Shown piece after piece: positions 27,895 through 37,576 of a stretch of 64,000 nt of DNA (position 1 is its first letter; each line of letters opens with the position of its first letter). The position numbers and the translations under genes are program-made. Under the pieces are notes generated by a model. That model was not told where the DNA came from. It searched no databases and saw only the letters and a program-made list of their open reading frames with translations. The stretch is taken from contig NZ_NQOU01000002.1 in the NCBI RefSeq assembly GCF_003576595.1, positions 248,001-312,000 on the forward strand, read 5' to 3'. This DNA comes from Neopusillimonas maritima. Its GTDB lineage: Bacteria > Pseudomonadota > Gammaproteobacteria > Burkholderiales > Burkholderiaceae_B.

Positions 27895-28605
27895 CTACAC
27901 CCCCAGGTACCGCGTCAGCAACTCGGCCTGGCTAGACAGCGTGGCGCTATCACGCTGCTCGACCACCTTGCCTTTTTCCAGCACGATGCAGCGATCGGTG
28001 TGCGCCAATACCTTGCGGTAGTTGCGGTCGACGATTAGGGTTGCCACCCCGGTTTCACGAATGGATTCGATAATGCGCCAGATCTCGGCAATAATGAGCG
28101 GCGCCAGCCCTTCGGTTGCCTCGTCCAGAATGAGCACGTCGGGGTTGGTCATTAAGGCGCGACCAATAGCCAGCATCTGTTGTTCGCCGCCCGAAAGCTG
28201 CTGCCCCCCGTGGCCCAGTCTTTCGGTGAGCCGGGGGAAGGTTTCCAGCACGCGCTCGTAAGACCAGTCTTTGCGTCCTTTGTAGCCGGGGCGGGCCGCC
28301 ACGAGCAGGTTTTCGCGCACATCAAGGTTGGGGAAGATGCCGCGCCCTTCGGGCACATATGCCACCCCAAGGCGAGCCACCTGGTGGGGCTGGGTGCGGG
28401 TGTTGTCCCGGCCCCGAATCACAATTTTGCCCTGTGCGGGTGGAAGGTGGCCCATGACCGTGCGGATCAGCGTGGTTTTGCCCATGCCGTTGCGGCCCAG
28501 CAGCCCGATGGACTCGCCGGCCTCGATGCGCATGTCTATACCATGCAGGATGTGGCTGGCGCCGTAGTAAGTATGCAGCCCAGAGGCTTCGATCAGCGCG
28601 CTCAT
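27895..28605 (-). CDS. livF: Branched-chain-type ABC transporter ATP-binding protein LivF
   Basis: This 236-residue ATPase has Walker A L-G-R-N-G-M-G-K-T-T (near residue 36), signature Q-L-S-G-G-E-Q-Q-M-L-A and Walker B V-L-I-L-D-E-A-T-E-G-L. It is the last gene of the minus-strand run from the hotdog genes to the transporter. Its ATG overlaps the livG stop by 4 bp. With LivG, H, M and K it imports a substrate that, in this context, is probably an aromatic or cyclic carboxylate rather than an amino acid. That assignment is inferred from the neighbouring CoA ligase. Confidence 0.92.
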   Translation of the reverse strand: MSALIEASGLHTYYGASHILHGIDMRIEAGESIGLLGRNGMGKTTLIRTVMGHLPPAQGKIVIRGRDNTRTQPHQVARLGVAYVPEGRGIFPNLDVRENLLVAARPGYKGRKDWSYERVLETFPRLTERLGHGGQQLSGGEQQMLAIGRALMTNPDVLILDEATEGLAPLIIAEIWRIIESIRETGVATLIVDRNYRKVLAHTDRCIVLEKGKVVEQRDSATLSSQAELLTRYLGV

Positions 28606-29348
28606 TCGTCGTCTCCGAGATAGGCGGTTTGCACCAGTGGATCGGCCTTGATGCCGGCCGGATCGCCATGCGCGATGACGGCGCCGTTAACCATCACGGT
28701 GATCTCGTCCGAGATGCGGAACACGGCATCCATGTCGTGCTCTACCAGAAGGATGGCGTGCTGGGCCTTGAGCGAGTCGAGCAGGTTCAGCATGCGGTCG
28801 GTTTCTTCTGAACCCATGCCGGCCAAAGGCTCGTCCAGCAACAGCACCGCGGGGTGCGTGGACAGGCTCATGGCAATTTCCAGTTGGCGCTTGCCCCCAT
28901 GCGAGAGCAGCCCCGCGACCTGGTTGCTGAAGCCCGACAGGCCGGCCAGTTCCAGCGCGCGATCGGCGGCCTCGTTGCTTTGCTTGCAACGGCTGGAAGG
29001 CAGCCAGCTCCAGAAGTGCTGATGGTTGGCCTGGGCGGTCAGGCGGCAGTTTTCGTGCACGGTCAGCGAAGGAAAAATCGTGGTGCGCTGATAGCTGCGC
29101 CCCATGCCTGCGCGCGCGCGACGGGGCTGCGGCCAGGTGGTGATGTTTTCCTGGTTCATGAAAATGGTGCCTTCGTTGGGCGCCAATTCGCCCGCCAGCA
29201 CGCTGACAAGAGTGGATTTGCCGGCGCCGTTGGTGCCGATCACGGCGTGCACGGCGCCGCGCTTGAGTTCAAGCGAGACGTTGTCGATGGCGGTCAGGCC
29301 GCCGAAACGGCGTGTGATGTTCTTGGCCGAGAGTAATGTTTGCGTCAT
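28602..29348 (-). CDS. livG: Branched-chain-type ABC transporter ATP-binding protein LivG
   Basis: This 248-residue ATPase has Walker A I-G-T-N-G-A-G-K-S-T (near residue 37), signature L-S-H-G-G-K-R-Q-L-E-I-A and Walker B V-L-L-L-D-E-P-L-A-G-M. It pairs with LivF on the cytoplasmic face of the LivHM permease. It lies 10 bp after livM in the same operon and overlaps livF by 4 bp. Confidence 0.92.
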   Translation of the reverse strand: MTQTLLSAKNITRRFGGLTAIDNVSLELKRGAVHAVIGTNGAGKSTLVSVLAGELAPNEGTIFMNQENITTWPQPRRARAGMGRSYQRTTIFPSLTVHENCRLTAQANHQHFWSWLPSSRCKQSNEAADRALELAGLSGFSNQVAGLLSHGGKRQLEIAMSLSTHPAVLLLDEPLAGMGSEETDRMLNLLDSLKAQHAILLVEHDMDAVFRISDEITVMVNGAVIAHGDPAGIKADPLVQTAYLGDDE

Positions 29349-29358
29349 GGTACTGCCT

Positions 29359-30357
29359 TTACTGGGCCGAAGCCGGCACGATGGACTTGGCGCGACGACG
29401 GTTGCGCAGCTGTTCTGGAAGCCCTGCCAAGCCTTGGGGCAGCACAGCGACCAGGGCGATAATGGCCAGGCCGAAGGTTAGATGCCAGCGGCTGGCAAAA
29501 TCGCCAAATAGCGCGTGCGATTGAAAGACCTCTTGCAACAGCGTCAGCGCGATGGCGCCGAGAATGGCGCCCCACAGGCGGCCCATGCCACCCAGAATAA
29601 CCATTAGCAGCACCAGACCCGATTGCTCCCAGGCCAGCAGCTCGGGGTTGACGTAGCCGTCTTTGGCCGCGTACAAAAACCCCGCCACGCCGGCCAGGCC
29701 GCAGCCGATGACATAGGCCGTAAGCTTGTACTTGAAGGTGGAAAACCCGGCCGCACGCATGCGCTGTTCGTTCACGCGGATGCCGGTAAGCGCGGCGCCA
29801 AAGCGCGAGCGCATCAGCAGCGACAGGAACAGCCAGGTAAGCAGCATGCAGGCCAGCGTGAACACATAGAACACGAACTGGTCGTCGATATTCAGCACGA
29901 CCCAGTCGCCCAGGCGGATTTCAGGACGGAAATACAAATAGATGCCGTCAGTGCCGCCGCCCAGCGCGGTATCGTGGAATACGTAGTAGGCCATCTGCGC
30001 GAACGCCAGCGTGACCATAATGAAATACACCCCCTTGGTGCGCAGTGCCAGCGCGCCGGTCACGGCCGCATACACCATGGTGGCGACCACAGCGCCGGGC
30101 AGCAGCCACAGCATATTGCCCGCGCCCGACTCGGGCGACAGCAGGGTGACGAAGTACGCGGCAATGCCGAAGAAGGCGGAATGGCCCAGACTGACCAAGC
30201 CTGTGCATCCCACCAGCAACTGCAGGCTTAGCGCGAACAGAGCGTAGATCATGATCTTGATGACCAGGCTCAGATAGTAGGTGGAGGCGAATGAGGGCAA
30301 GGCCAGCACCACCGCCAGCAGCACCAGCAACAAAATGGCACGAAGAACGAAACGCAT
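29359..30357 (-). CDS. livM: Branched-chain-type ABC transporter permease LivM
   Basis: This 332-residue permease has about ten hydrophobic helices and the LivM G-L-V-S-L-G-H-S-A-F-F-G-I-A-A-Y segment near residue 55. The conserved coupling loop (R-V-N-E-Q-R-M-R-A-A-G near 195) contacts the ATPases. It lies between livH and livG with 14-bp and 10-bp gaps. Confidence 0.91.
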   Translation of the reverse strand: MRFVLRAILLLVLLAVVLALPSFASTYYLSLVIKIMIYALFALSLQLLVGCTGLVSLGHSAFFGIAAYFVTLLSPESGAGNMLWLLPGAVVATMVYAAVTGALALRTKGVYFIMVTLAFAQMAYYVFHDTALGGGTDGIYLYFRPEIRLGDWVVLNIDDQFVFYVFTLACMLLTWLFLSLLMRSRFGAALTGIRVNEQRMRAAGFSTFKYKLTAYVIGCGLAGVAGFLYAAKDGYVNPELLAWEQSGLVLLMVILGGMGRLWGAILGAIALTLLQEVFQSHALFGDFASRWHLTFGLAIIALVAVLPQGLAGLPEQLRNRRRAKSIVPASAQ

Positions 30358-30371
30358 GCGTGGAGCCTTGA

Positions 30372-31250
30372 TTAGTGTTTGAAGAGCCCTTCGGGCTTGA
30401 ACAGTAGGATGGCGGCCATTAACAGGTACACCATGACGCCGGCGGCGGCTGGGAAGAACACTTGCCCGAACGTATCGACAAAGCCCACCAACATGGCGGC
30501 CAGGAAGGCGCCCTTGATTGAGCCGATGCCCCCGATGACCACCACCACGAAGCAGATAATAATTACCGCATTGCCCATGCCGGGATATACCGACGACACG
30601 GGGGCGGCGATGGCTCCGGCAAATGCTGCCAACGCTACGCCGATGGCGAACACGATGCGAAACAGCCGATTGATGTCAATGCCCAAGGAGTTGATCATTT
30701 CGCGGTTGCTGGCGCCGGCGCGAATCATCATGCCCAGGCGGGTTCGGGTAAGGACCCAGAACATCAGCAAGCCCACAACAATACACATTGCCGAGATGAA
30801 CAAGCGGTACACCGGATAGGTCATGACGTCGCCCAACTGGACGGAACCGGCCAGCCAGGAAGGCACCGGCACGCCATGCACGTCGTTGCCCACAATGATG
30901 CTGCGAAGTTCCTCAAAGACCAGGATGAGCCCGTAGGTCATGAGCACTTGCTGCAAGTGCTCGCGGTTGTACAGGTAGCTGTAAAAGGCCCATTCAAGAA
31001 AATAGCCCAATAGGGTGGCCAGCAGCACGCACACCAGTACGGTCACGACGAAGCCGCCGCCCAAGTACTGTGCTACGACGGGCTGCAAGGCAAAGGCCAT
31101 GTAGGCCCCGATCATGTAGAAGGCGCCATGAGCAAGGTTGATAATGCCCATGATGCCGAAAATGAGGGTCAGGCCGCTGGCGACCAGAAAAAGCAACAAA
31201 CCGTATTGCACGGCGTTAAGGCACTGGATCAGGAAGATGGCCGGGTCCAC
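30372..31250 (-). CDS. livH: Branched-chain-type ABC transporter permease LivH
   Basis: This 292-residue permease has about eight helices, with the LivH N-terminal marks G-L-T-L-I-F-G-I-M-G-I-I-N-L-A-H-G (residues 26-42) and the coupling segment R-A-G-A-S-N-R-E-M near 180. It forms a heterodimer with LivM. It lies 68 bp after livK. A second, separate LivH gene is present at 46445-47311. Confidence 0.91.
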   Translation of the reverse strand: MDPAIFLIQCLNAVQYGLLLFLVASGLTLIFGIMGIINLAHGAFYMIGAYMAFALQPVVAQYLGGGFVVTVLVCVLLATLLGYFLEWAFYSYLYNREHLQQVLMTYGLILVFEELRSIIVGNDVHGVPVPSWLAGSVQLGDVMTYPVYRLFISAMCIVVGLLMFWVLTRTRLGMMIRAGASNREMINSLGIDINRLFRIVFAIGVALAAFAGAIAAPVSSVYPGMGNAVIIICFVVVVIGGIGSIKGAFLAAMLVGFVDTFGQVFFPAAAGVMVYLLMAAILLFKPEGLFKH

Positions 31251-31318
31251 GAGGATTCCTTTTATTCAACGGAACATCCGGTACGCGCAACAGACGCGCG
31301 CACCGGATGGGTACGGAT

Positions 31319-32527
31319 TTACAGCTTGCATCCACGTGCTGGGTCTTCAAGCGCCTTGCTTGCAATGCCCACGACCACGTTCTGCTTGTCTTGCACCTTA
31401 CGCAGATAGATATCTTGCACCGGGTTATGCGCCTTGGACATTGTGAATGAGCCACGCGGGCTATCTATTTTGGCGCTTTCCATCGCCGCTATAACGCCTT
31501 TCTGGTCGCTGATGTCACCTTTCACGCCGTTGAGTCCGGCAATTAGAAGCTGCGCCGCATCGTAACCCTGTACGGTATAGACATCCGGCTCAAGCTTATA
31601 AGTCTTTTTGTACGCCTCACGGAAAGCGTTATCGCGCGGCGTATCAAGCCCATCGGCGTAGTGCAGGGTGGTGTGTATGCCTTCGGCGGCCGCCCCTTGG
31701 GCTTCAAGCGTGCCTTCGGTAAGGAAGCCTGTGGCATATAGCGGAACGTTGCGGTTCAAGCCGGCCGCTGCGTAATCTTGCACGAACTTCACCGCTCCGC
31801 CACCAGCAAAGAACACATACACGGCATCGGGCTTGATGCTTGCAATTTCGGTCAGGAAGGGCTGGAACTCAACGCTCGGAAACGGGATATAAAGCTCTTT
31901 GACGATTTCACCGTCCTTGGCTTCGAAAGACTCTTTGAAGCCCGCCACCATTTGCTCGCCGCCGGCGTATTTCCAGGTTAGCGTCACCACCTTTTTATGA
32001 CCCTGGTCGGCTACCACGCCCCCCATGGCATACGAGGGCTGCCAGTTCGAAAATGAGGTGCGGAATATATTCGGCGCACACATCACGCCGGTAACTTCGT
32101 CCGCGCCGGCGTTGGGTACTATAAGCAAGGTGTTGCTGTCGCGCGCCACTTTCGACAAGGCCATCGATACGCCGCTGTGCACCGTGCCGATGATTACGTC
32201 TACATCATCACGCTTTACCAGGCGATTGGCATTTTCTACTGCTTTCGATGGGTCAGAAGCATCATCGACCGAGTAGTACTCAATGTCGCGGCCGCCCAGC
32301 TTGCCTCCTTGCTGGTCAATAGCCATCTTGAACGCGTTGGTAATGCCGTCTCCCAACGCCGCATAGGTTCCCGAATAGGGCAGCATGAAGCCAACCTTAA
32401 CCGGGCGATCGGCGTCGCTTGCCGCCATCACGGGGGCTGCGGCAAGCAAAGCAGCCGCATAGACCAGACCTAGACCGCGTTTCAAACGCCCGGTACGGCG
32501 GGCGTCTTCCTTCCTTTCTCTTTTCAT
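31319..32527 (-). CDS. livK: ABC transporter periplasmic substrate-binding protein, LivK type
   Basis: This 402-residue protein has an N-terminal signal region (basic leader, then hydrophobic A-A-A-L-L-A-A-A-P-V-M-A-A) and a type 1 periplasmic binding fold beginning V-K-V-G-F-M-L-P-Y-S-G-T-Y-A-A-L-G. It ends D-P-A-R-G-C-K-L, the same final residues as the remnant at 41577-41894. It lies downstream of the CoA ligase gene, so it probably captures the acid that the ligase activates. Ligand specificity cannot be read. Confidence 0.9.
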   Translation of the reverse strand: MKRERKEDARRTGRLKRGLGLVYAAALLAAAPVMAASDADRPVKVGFMLPYSGTYAALGDGITNAFKMAIDQQGGKLGGRDIEYYSVDDASDPSKAVENANRLVKRDDVDVIIGTVHSGVSMALSKVARDSNTLLIVPNAGADEVTGVMCAPNIFRTSFSNWQPSYAMGGVVADQGHKKVVTLTWKYAGGEQMVAGFKESFEAKDGEIVKELYIPFPSVEFQPFLTEIASIKPDAVYVFFAGGGAVKFVQDYAAAGLNRNVPLYATGFLTEGTLEAQGAAAEGIHTTLHYADGLDTPRDNAFREAYKKTYKLEPDVYTVQGYDAAQLLIAGLNGVKGDISDQKGVIAAMESAKIDSPRGSFTMSKAHNPVQDIYLRKVQDKQNVVVGIASKALEDPARGCKL

Positions 32528-32610
32528 GTTGCTCTCCTTTGGTTGATTCTTGTGTAATGCACTTTCGTAAGCGCGCCTGATTGGCCGCTTGCTTGAAACG
32601 CCGAACTTAT

Positions 32611-34221
32611 TTATGCACTTTGCCGAGCGTCAGCCGCGGCGCCATGTTTGGTGCTGTGTGCCAGCTCGCGCAGTTTGAAGCGCTGTATTTTTCCTGTCGC
32701 CGTTTTGGGCAAGCTATCGACGAACTCAATCCACCGTGGGCATTTGTAATGAGCCAGTTTTGAGCGCACAGCCTCTTTAATGGACTGCTCCAGCTCAGAT
32801 GTGGGAACGACGTTGTCGCGTAGCACCACATACGCTCTTGGCTTGACAAGCCGATGCTCGTCTTCGACTCCAACTACGGCACACTCGGCAATGTCGGGGT
32901 GCTCGAGCATGGTGCTTTCAATTTCAGCCGGCGACACCCAAATTCCACCAGCGCGCAACATGTCATCGTTGCGTCCGACGTAAAAATAGTTTCCATCCTG
33001 GTCTTGATAGAACTTGTCTCCGGTCAGGACACCACCATCCCGCATCGTTGCGGCGGTTTTCTCGGCCTTGTTCCAGTATTGTTGAGCCGCCGAAGGGCCG
33101 ATGGCGTACATATTGCCGATTTCGCCGCAGGGAACGTCTTTCCAGTTCTCATCCACCAGCCTTACCTGGTATCCATCCACGACCTTGCCCGAACTGCCGG
33201 GCACCACCTTCCCCGGGCGGTTAATGACAAACATATGAGTCATTTCAGTGGTGCCGACCCCGTCTAGAATGTCGGTGCCAGTAAGTTCTTTCCAGGCGCG
33301 TACCAGCGACGGAGCCAGAACCTCGCCACCGCTTACGCAAAAGCGTAGCGGTTCAAAAACATGCTGTATGGTTTCCTTGTCGACGTGCTTCAAGGTTTCA
33401 AAAAGGCCTGAGAAAATCGTAGGTACAGCCACCAACAACGTGGGTCGATGTTGCTCAATGATTTCCCAGACCCGCTGTGGGCGTCCCGGCTGGGCATCGG
33501 CCACCACGCGCGCGCACGCCCGCAACGGCATATACACTTTGAAGCCAAGCCCATACGCAAAGAACATCTTGGGCGGACACACAATGACATCGTCCTCCTT
33601 TATGCCCAGTGTGTTCTTGCCAAATAGTTCACACGACGCATGAATATGCGCATGCGTGTGCAACACACCTTTCGGGTCTCCTGTACTGCCCGAACTGTAA
33701 AGCCAGAATGCCACGTCGTCTGGCTCGCACTCACAGGTGGGCACATGAATTGGCAGGTCGCGTAGCGCGTCTTCAAGCGAACGAAAGCCACCGGTTTCTT
33801 TGCCAGTGACAAACACGTGCTCTGGAAGCTCCTGGGTATGGCTGACCTGCTGAATCAATGGGACCAAGCTCTCGTCAATGACAAGCATACGTGCTTGGCT
33901 ATCGCGCAAGTAGTAGCCATAGTCTTTGGCGGTAAGAAAGGTGTTAATTGGCAAGCTGACCGCGCCGACCTTCATAACGCCCAGGAACAAAGACATGAAG
34001 TCCACGCCATCGAGCACGCTGAACATCACCCGCTCACCAGGCTTTATGCCAAGGCTGCCCAACAGGTTTCCGACCTGGCAGCACCGCTCATGCAACTCTT
34101 GAAATGACGTGTCGCCTTCAGGCGTGGTCAGGCAGGCGCGCGAAGCCAGATCTGAACCCAGCGATGGCTCGAACAGGTAGTCGACTATATTTCCGCGCAG
34201 CGGCGGTAATTCGGAACTCAT
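32611..34221 (-). CDS. Benzoate-CoA ligase family acyl-CoA synthetase
   Basis: This 536-residue AMP-forming ligase has the P-loop Y-S-S-G-S-T-G-D-P-K-G (near residue 173), the D-G-V-G-T-T-E-M-T-H motif (near 318), G-R-N-D-D-M-L-R-A-G-G (near 420) and the C-terminal catalytic Lys in P-K-T-A-T-G-K-I-Q-R. The D-G-V-G-T-T-E-M-T-H-M-F form is typical of benzoate-CoA ligases. It would convert an aromatic or cyclic acid to its CoA ester in the cytoplasm, the first step of this cluster. The exact acid is unknown. It is 15 bp from the reductase gene. Confidence 0.88.
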   Translation of the reverse strand: MSSELPPLRGNIVDYLFEPSLGSDLASRACLTTPEGDTSFQELHERCCQVGNLLGSLGIKPGERVMFSVLDGVDFMSLFLGVMKVGAVSLPINTFLTAKDYGYYLRDSQARMLVIDESLVPLIQQVSHTQELPEHVFVTGKETGGFRSLEDALRDLPIHVPTCECEPDDVAFWLYSSGSTGDPKGVLHTHAHIHASCELFGKNTLGIKEDDVIVCPPKMFFAYGLGFKVYMPLRACARVVADAQPGRPQRVWEIIEQHRPTLLVAVPTIFSGLFETLKHVDKETIQHVFEPLRFCVSGGEVLAPSLVRAWKELTGTDILDGVGTTEMTHMFVINRPGKVVPGSSGKVVDGYQVRLVDENWKDVPCGEIGNMYAIGPSAAQQYWNKAEKTAATMRDGGVLTGDKFYQDQDGNYFYVGRNDDMLRAGGIWVSPAEIESTMLEHPDIAECAVVGVEDEHRLVKPRAYVVLRDNVVPTSELEQSIKEAVRSKLAHYKCPRWIEFVDSLPKTATGKIQRFKLRELAHSTKHGAAADARQSA

Positions 34222-34236
34222 AAGGTGTCTCCATGG

Positions 34237-35247
34237 TTAAACCATCGCAAGAAATCGGTCCGCGTGCAGATCGCTTTCGTCGATGCCTTTACAAATCAGT
34301 AAGTCTTCAACAGCGTCTATCATTGCCGGCGGGCCGCACAGATAGGCCTCGTAGCCCATGGCATCCGTCAATTTGCGCTGCATCAAATCTGTGACAAGTC
34401 CAAGCTCGCCTTGCCAGTCGGGGCTGCTATCCGGGTCGGCGATTACCGGAAAATATTGAAACTGTGGATGCTTTTGCGCCCATTGCTGCAAGCGATCCAG
34501 CCAGTAAAGTTCGCACGATGCACGTGCCCCAAAGAACAGCCGAATCTGCCGCTTGCGTCCGCTGGCAAACTCTTCTTCCAGAAGTGCGCATAAAGGCGCT
34601 AGGCCGGTTCCACCGGCCACCATCACGGCGGGTGCTTCGGCCTGCGAACCCAAGCCAAAGGTTCCATAAGGGCCGACAAGCTCGAACATGTCGCCTTCCC
34701 GAAGCCGACCTTGCTTCAGATACTGGCTGACTTCGCCGTGTTCATACGCCTTTACATGGAAGATCAGCTCGCAGCTGCCCGGACGGTTGGCGACCGAGTA
34801 AGAGCGATTGCTTGATACACCGGGCACTACCCATTCAAAATACTGTCCAGCTTCATAGTCAATGGGCTGGTCGGACAGCATCCTTACCTCGTATATGGAG
34901 GGCCCATGCGGGATGACTTGCGTAACATGCACGTGATGGTGCCCTATCGCCGCCTGCGGCCTGGCCGAAAGACGCGTCGACAACACCAGATCGGACTGCG
35001 GATAACACATGCAGGCCAAGATCTTTCCTTCGGCGCGATGCCCGTCGTTAAAAATAGCGGGGTCGGCGCCCGGAAGCTCTTTGACCGTGCCGCTGACCAG
35101 CGTGGCGATACATTCGCCACACTCGCCAGAACGGCAGTTGTATTCAAGAGCCACCCCGCCCTCAAGACAAGCATCCAGCACCGACACCCCTTCCGCTGCA
35201 ATTGTCGAGATGTCGGTCTCAGAGACTTTGATTTGATAGCGGCTCAT
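34237..35247 (-). CDS. Ferredoxin-type NAD(P)H oxidoreductase (N-terminal 2Fe-2S, FAD and NAD domains)
   Basis: This 336-residue electron-transfer protein has a plant-type [2Fe-2S] domain with Cys38, Cys43, Cys46 and Cys79, then an FAD domain (R-S-Y-S-V-A-N near 190) and an NAD domain (V-A-G-G-T-G-L-A-P near 240, Y-L-C-G-P-P near 310). The ferredoxin-first order is that of BenC-like reductases, not PaaE, where it is last. I use ATG 35247, because a longer frame would overlap the oxygenase gene. It lies directly after the PaaA-like gene and is its likely electron donor. Confidence 0.88.
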   Translation of the reverse strand: MSRYQIKVSETDISTIAAEGVSVLDACLEGGVALEYNCRSGECGECIATLVSGTVKELPGADPAIFNDGHRAEGKILACMCYPQSDLVLSTRLSARPQAAIGHHHVHVTQVIPHGPSIYEVRMLSDQPIDYEAGQYFEWVVPGVSSNRSYSVANRPGSCELIFHVKAYEHGEVSQYLKQGRLREGDMFELVGPYGTFGLGSQAEAPAVMVAGGTGLAPLCALLEEEFASGRKRQIRLFFGARASCELYWLDRLQQWAQKHPQFQYFPVIADPDSSPDWQGELGLVTDLMQRKLTDAMGYEAYLCGPPAMIDAVEDLLICKGIDESDLHADRFLAMV

Positions 35248-35275
35248 CGCAGCCCTCCTTACATCGAAGCGAGAA

Positions 35276-36028
35276 TCAGTATGCGCGCTCGGTATCGTCG
35301 CCATCAGAACGCCACACTTCATTCATGTCTTCGGGGATATCTATGCCCCAATCTTGGGTGATGATGTTGCGAACTTGCTGGAAGTACGCAAGCCTCATGT
35401 TTTCGTTGGTGTCTTGTTTAATGCACCAGCGTCGATAAGCCTCGTTGCGCTTTGAGCCGTCACCACCAAAAGATTGCAGCCCCACAGGCAACCATATTTT
35501 GACCGCCGCTTCCACCTGGGCGCGTCCTTCTTCTGTTTGTAGAAGGTGTTTTACGCCGTCCATGCCAAGGCCAACGTGGCCATACTCTTCCTTGAGCGTT
35601 TCCTGACATGCTTTTTGGAACGGCTGATAAGGCGAGTTGACGAAATGTCGGAACTGGTGTGCCGCTGCGCGGTCGACCAAGGCCAAGAACACGACCTGAT
35701 CCGCCCAGGTGTCAACCGGTGTATCGAAGGTGGTGAGGTGGCCTTTGCGGCGTGCGTACTCTTCCCAATCAAGGTCGAGCTCTTCCATCAGCTGGCGAAA
35801 GCGCAAGTGATGGCCATACTCTTCCATCACCGTTTTGGCCATACGCATCTTGAACTCGGCCGTAGGGGCCTTCAGGATGCTGGGTTCGAAGCAGTCGGCG
35901 CCGTACATCTCACTGGCCACATGAATACTGATGATATTGAGCATCAGCTCTTGGAACTCGGGGTCTTGCTGGCGGAAATCCTGCAGTGAAACCGAACCTG
36001 CCTCGAGTTTTTCAGCTACGTTTTGCAT
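35276..36028 (-). CDS. PaaA-like ferritin-type di-iron oxygenase
   Basis: This 250-residue protein aligns by eye along the catalytic PaaA subunit of phenylacetyl-CoA epoxidase. The carboxylate-bridged di-iron ligands are kept: E40, E70 and H73 (E-E-Y-G-H), D119 (L-V-D-R-A-A), E148 and H151 (E-E-Y-G-H). It is about 60 residues shorter than PaaA and no paaB, paaC or paaD gene is nearby. With a CoA ligase, a reductase and an aldehyde dehydrogenase next to it, I infer oxygenation of a CoA ester. It may be a simplified epoxidase of unknown substrate. Confidence 0.8.
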   Translation of the reverse strand: MQNVAEKLEAGSVSLQDFRQQDPEFQELMLNIISIHVASEMYGADCFEPSILKAPTAEFKMRMAKTVMEEYGHHLRFRQLMEELDLDWEEYARRKGHLTTFDTPVDTWADQVVFLALVDRAAAHQFRHFVNSPYQPFQKACQETLKEEYGHVGLGMDGVKHLLQTEEGRAQVEAAVKIWLPVGLQSFGGDGSKRNEAYRRWCIKQDTNENMRLAYFQQVRNIITQDWGIDIPEDMNEVWRSDGDDTERAY

Positions 36029-36069
36029 AGTGTCCTCGCTATAAATGCGTTAAGTGATCTGTGCTTAGA

Positions 36070-37566
36070 TCAGCCGTAGAATCGGCGGTAGGAATCTGCC
36101 GAATCAATAATTACGTTCTTCACCTCGGTGAACTCGAATAAGGTTTCGAACGCGTCCTCGCGCCCGAAACCACTGGCTTTCATGCCTCCGAATGACGCTC
36201 CGGAAGGGAAAAGGTTGTAGCAATTCACCCACACGCGTCCGGCCTGAATGCGCTTGGCAGTGGTGTGGGCCTGGCTAAGGCTTGCGGTCCAGATGCCGGC
36301 TGCAAGACCCTGTTCTACGGAACCGACTTCGGCAAGCATCTGCTCGTAGTCGCTCCACTCGTGTATGGTGGCGACCGGGCCGAAGATTTCTTCGTTCGCA
36401 ATGCGCATGTCTTGCGTAACCTGGTCGAAGATTGTGGCTTGCAAGAACAGGCCGTTGGGCAAGCCCGCAATCTTGGCCATATCGCCGCCACACACCAGGC
36501 GTGCGCCTTCTTTCTTGCCGATTTCGATGTACTCGCGAACCCTGGCCAAATGCTCTTTAGATACGAGGGTGCCCATTCGCGTCTGGTCATTGAACGGATC
36601 GCCCATGGCCAATTCAGGGATCAGCGCAATGATCTTTGCCTTGAGCTCGTCGGCGATGTCTTTGTGGGCAAAGATTCGTGAACCCGCAGTACAAACCTGC
36701 CCCTGATTCAGAAACGCGCCCAATAAAATCCCCTGAGCGGCTCGATCGAGGTCTGCGTCAGGAAACACGACCTGCGCGTTCTTTCCGCCAAGCTCTAGCG
36801 TGACCCGCTTCATGGTGTTGGCCACGCCTTTCATGACCTTCCGACCGGTTTCCGATGAGCCCGTTACCGAAATCATGCGAATGGCCGGATGAGCCAGCAT
36901 GGCTTCGCCGGTTACGGCGCCGGTGCCGGTTACCACGTTCACCACACCCGGGGGGAGCACTTCGCTGATGATTGCCGCAATTTCCAACGTGGTAACCGGC
37001 GTGGCGTCAGCGGGTTTGTACACCACGCAATTGCCAGCGGCGATAACCGGAGCGATTTTGCCCAGGAACATATTCAACGGGAAATTCCAGGCACCGATAA
37101 TGCCGACCACACCCAAAGGAACGCGGTGGTCGTAGCTTGTGATGTTGGCCGTTACGGGCAGCACCCGGCCTTCGAGAGCTCGAACCGCGCCGGCGTAGTA
37201 ACGCAGGCGATCAACAGCGGTATGCACGTTGGCGATACTTTCGCGCATGGGCTTACCGGTGTTGGCCGTTTCCATCCATGCGATGCGATCGGCCTGTTCT
37301 ACAAGTTTGTCGGCCAGATCAAGCAGCATCTGCTGGCGTTTCTTTGCTGTGGTCTCCGACCATTTCGGAAACGCTTGCGCGCTATTTTTAACGGCGGCAT
37401 CGACGTCAGCCGCATTGGCAACGGGCACCGTCGTAATTTGCTCCCCGCTGACCGGGCTATAACACGCCAGGCGCTCTTTAGAGCCCGACTCTTGCCATTT
37501 GCCGCCAATGAACAGCTTGTAGCTTTCCGGGATGACTTCGCTTATGGGGTTTCCTACTGCGTTCAT
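36070..37566 (-). CDS. NAD(P)-dependent aldehyde dehydrogenase
   Basis: This 498-residue enzyme has the cofactor-binding core, the general base Glu in L-E-L-G-G-K-N (near residue 265) and the nucleophilic Cys in N-Q-G-Q-V-C-T-A-G-S-R (near 300). By sequence style it is closest to betaine or gamma-aminobutyraldehyde dehydrogenases. Within this operon it probably oxidises a ring-opening semialdehyde, as BoxD or the PaaZ dehydrogenase domain does in related CoA pathways. It lies between the thiolase and oxygenase genes. Confidence 0.88.
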   Translation of the reverse strand: MNAVGNPISEVIPESYKLFIGGKWQESGSKERLACYSPVSGEQITTVPVANAADVDAAVKNSAQAFPKWSETTAKKRQQMLLDLADKLVEQADRIAWMETANTGKPMRESIANVHTAVDRLRYYAGAVRALEGRVLPVTANITSYDHRVPLGVVGIIGAWNFPLNMFLGKIAPVIAAGNCVVYKPADATPVTTLEIAAIISEVLPPGVVNVVTGTGAVTGEAMLAHPAIRMISVTGSSETGRKVMKGVANTMKRVTLELGGKNAQVVFPDADLDRAAQGILLGAFLNQGQVCTAGSRIFAHKDIADELKAKIIALIPELAMGDPFNDQTRMGTLVSKEHLARVREYIEIGKKEGARLVCGGDMAKIAGLPNGLFLQATIFDQVTQDMRIANEEIFGPVATIHEWSDYEQMLAEVGSVEQGLAAGIWTASLSQAHTTAKRIQAGRVWVNCYNLFPSGASFGGMKASGFGREDAFETLFEFTEVKNVIIDSADSYRRFYG

Positions 37567-37576
37567 GCCTATTCCT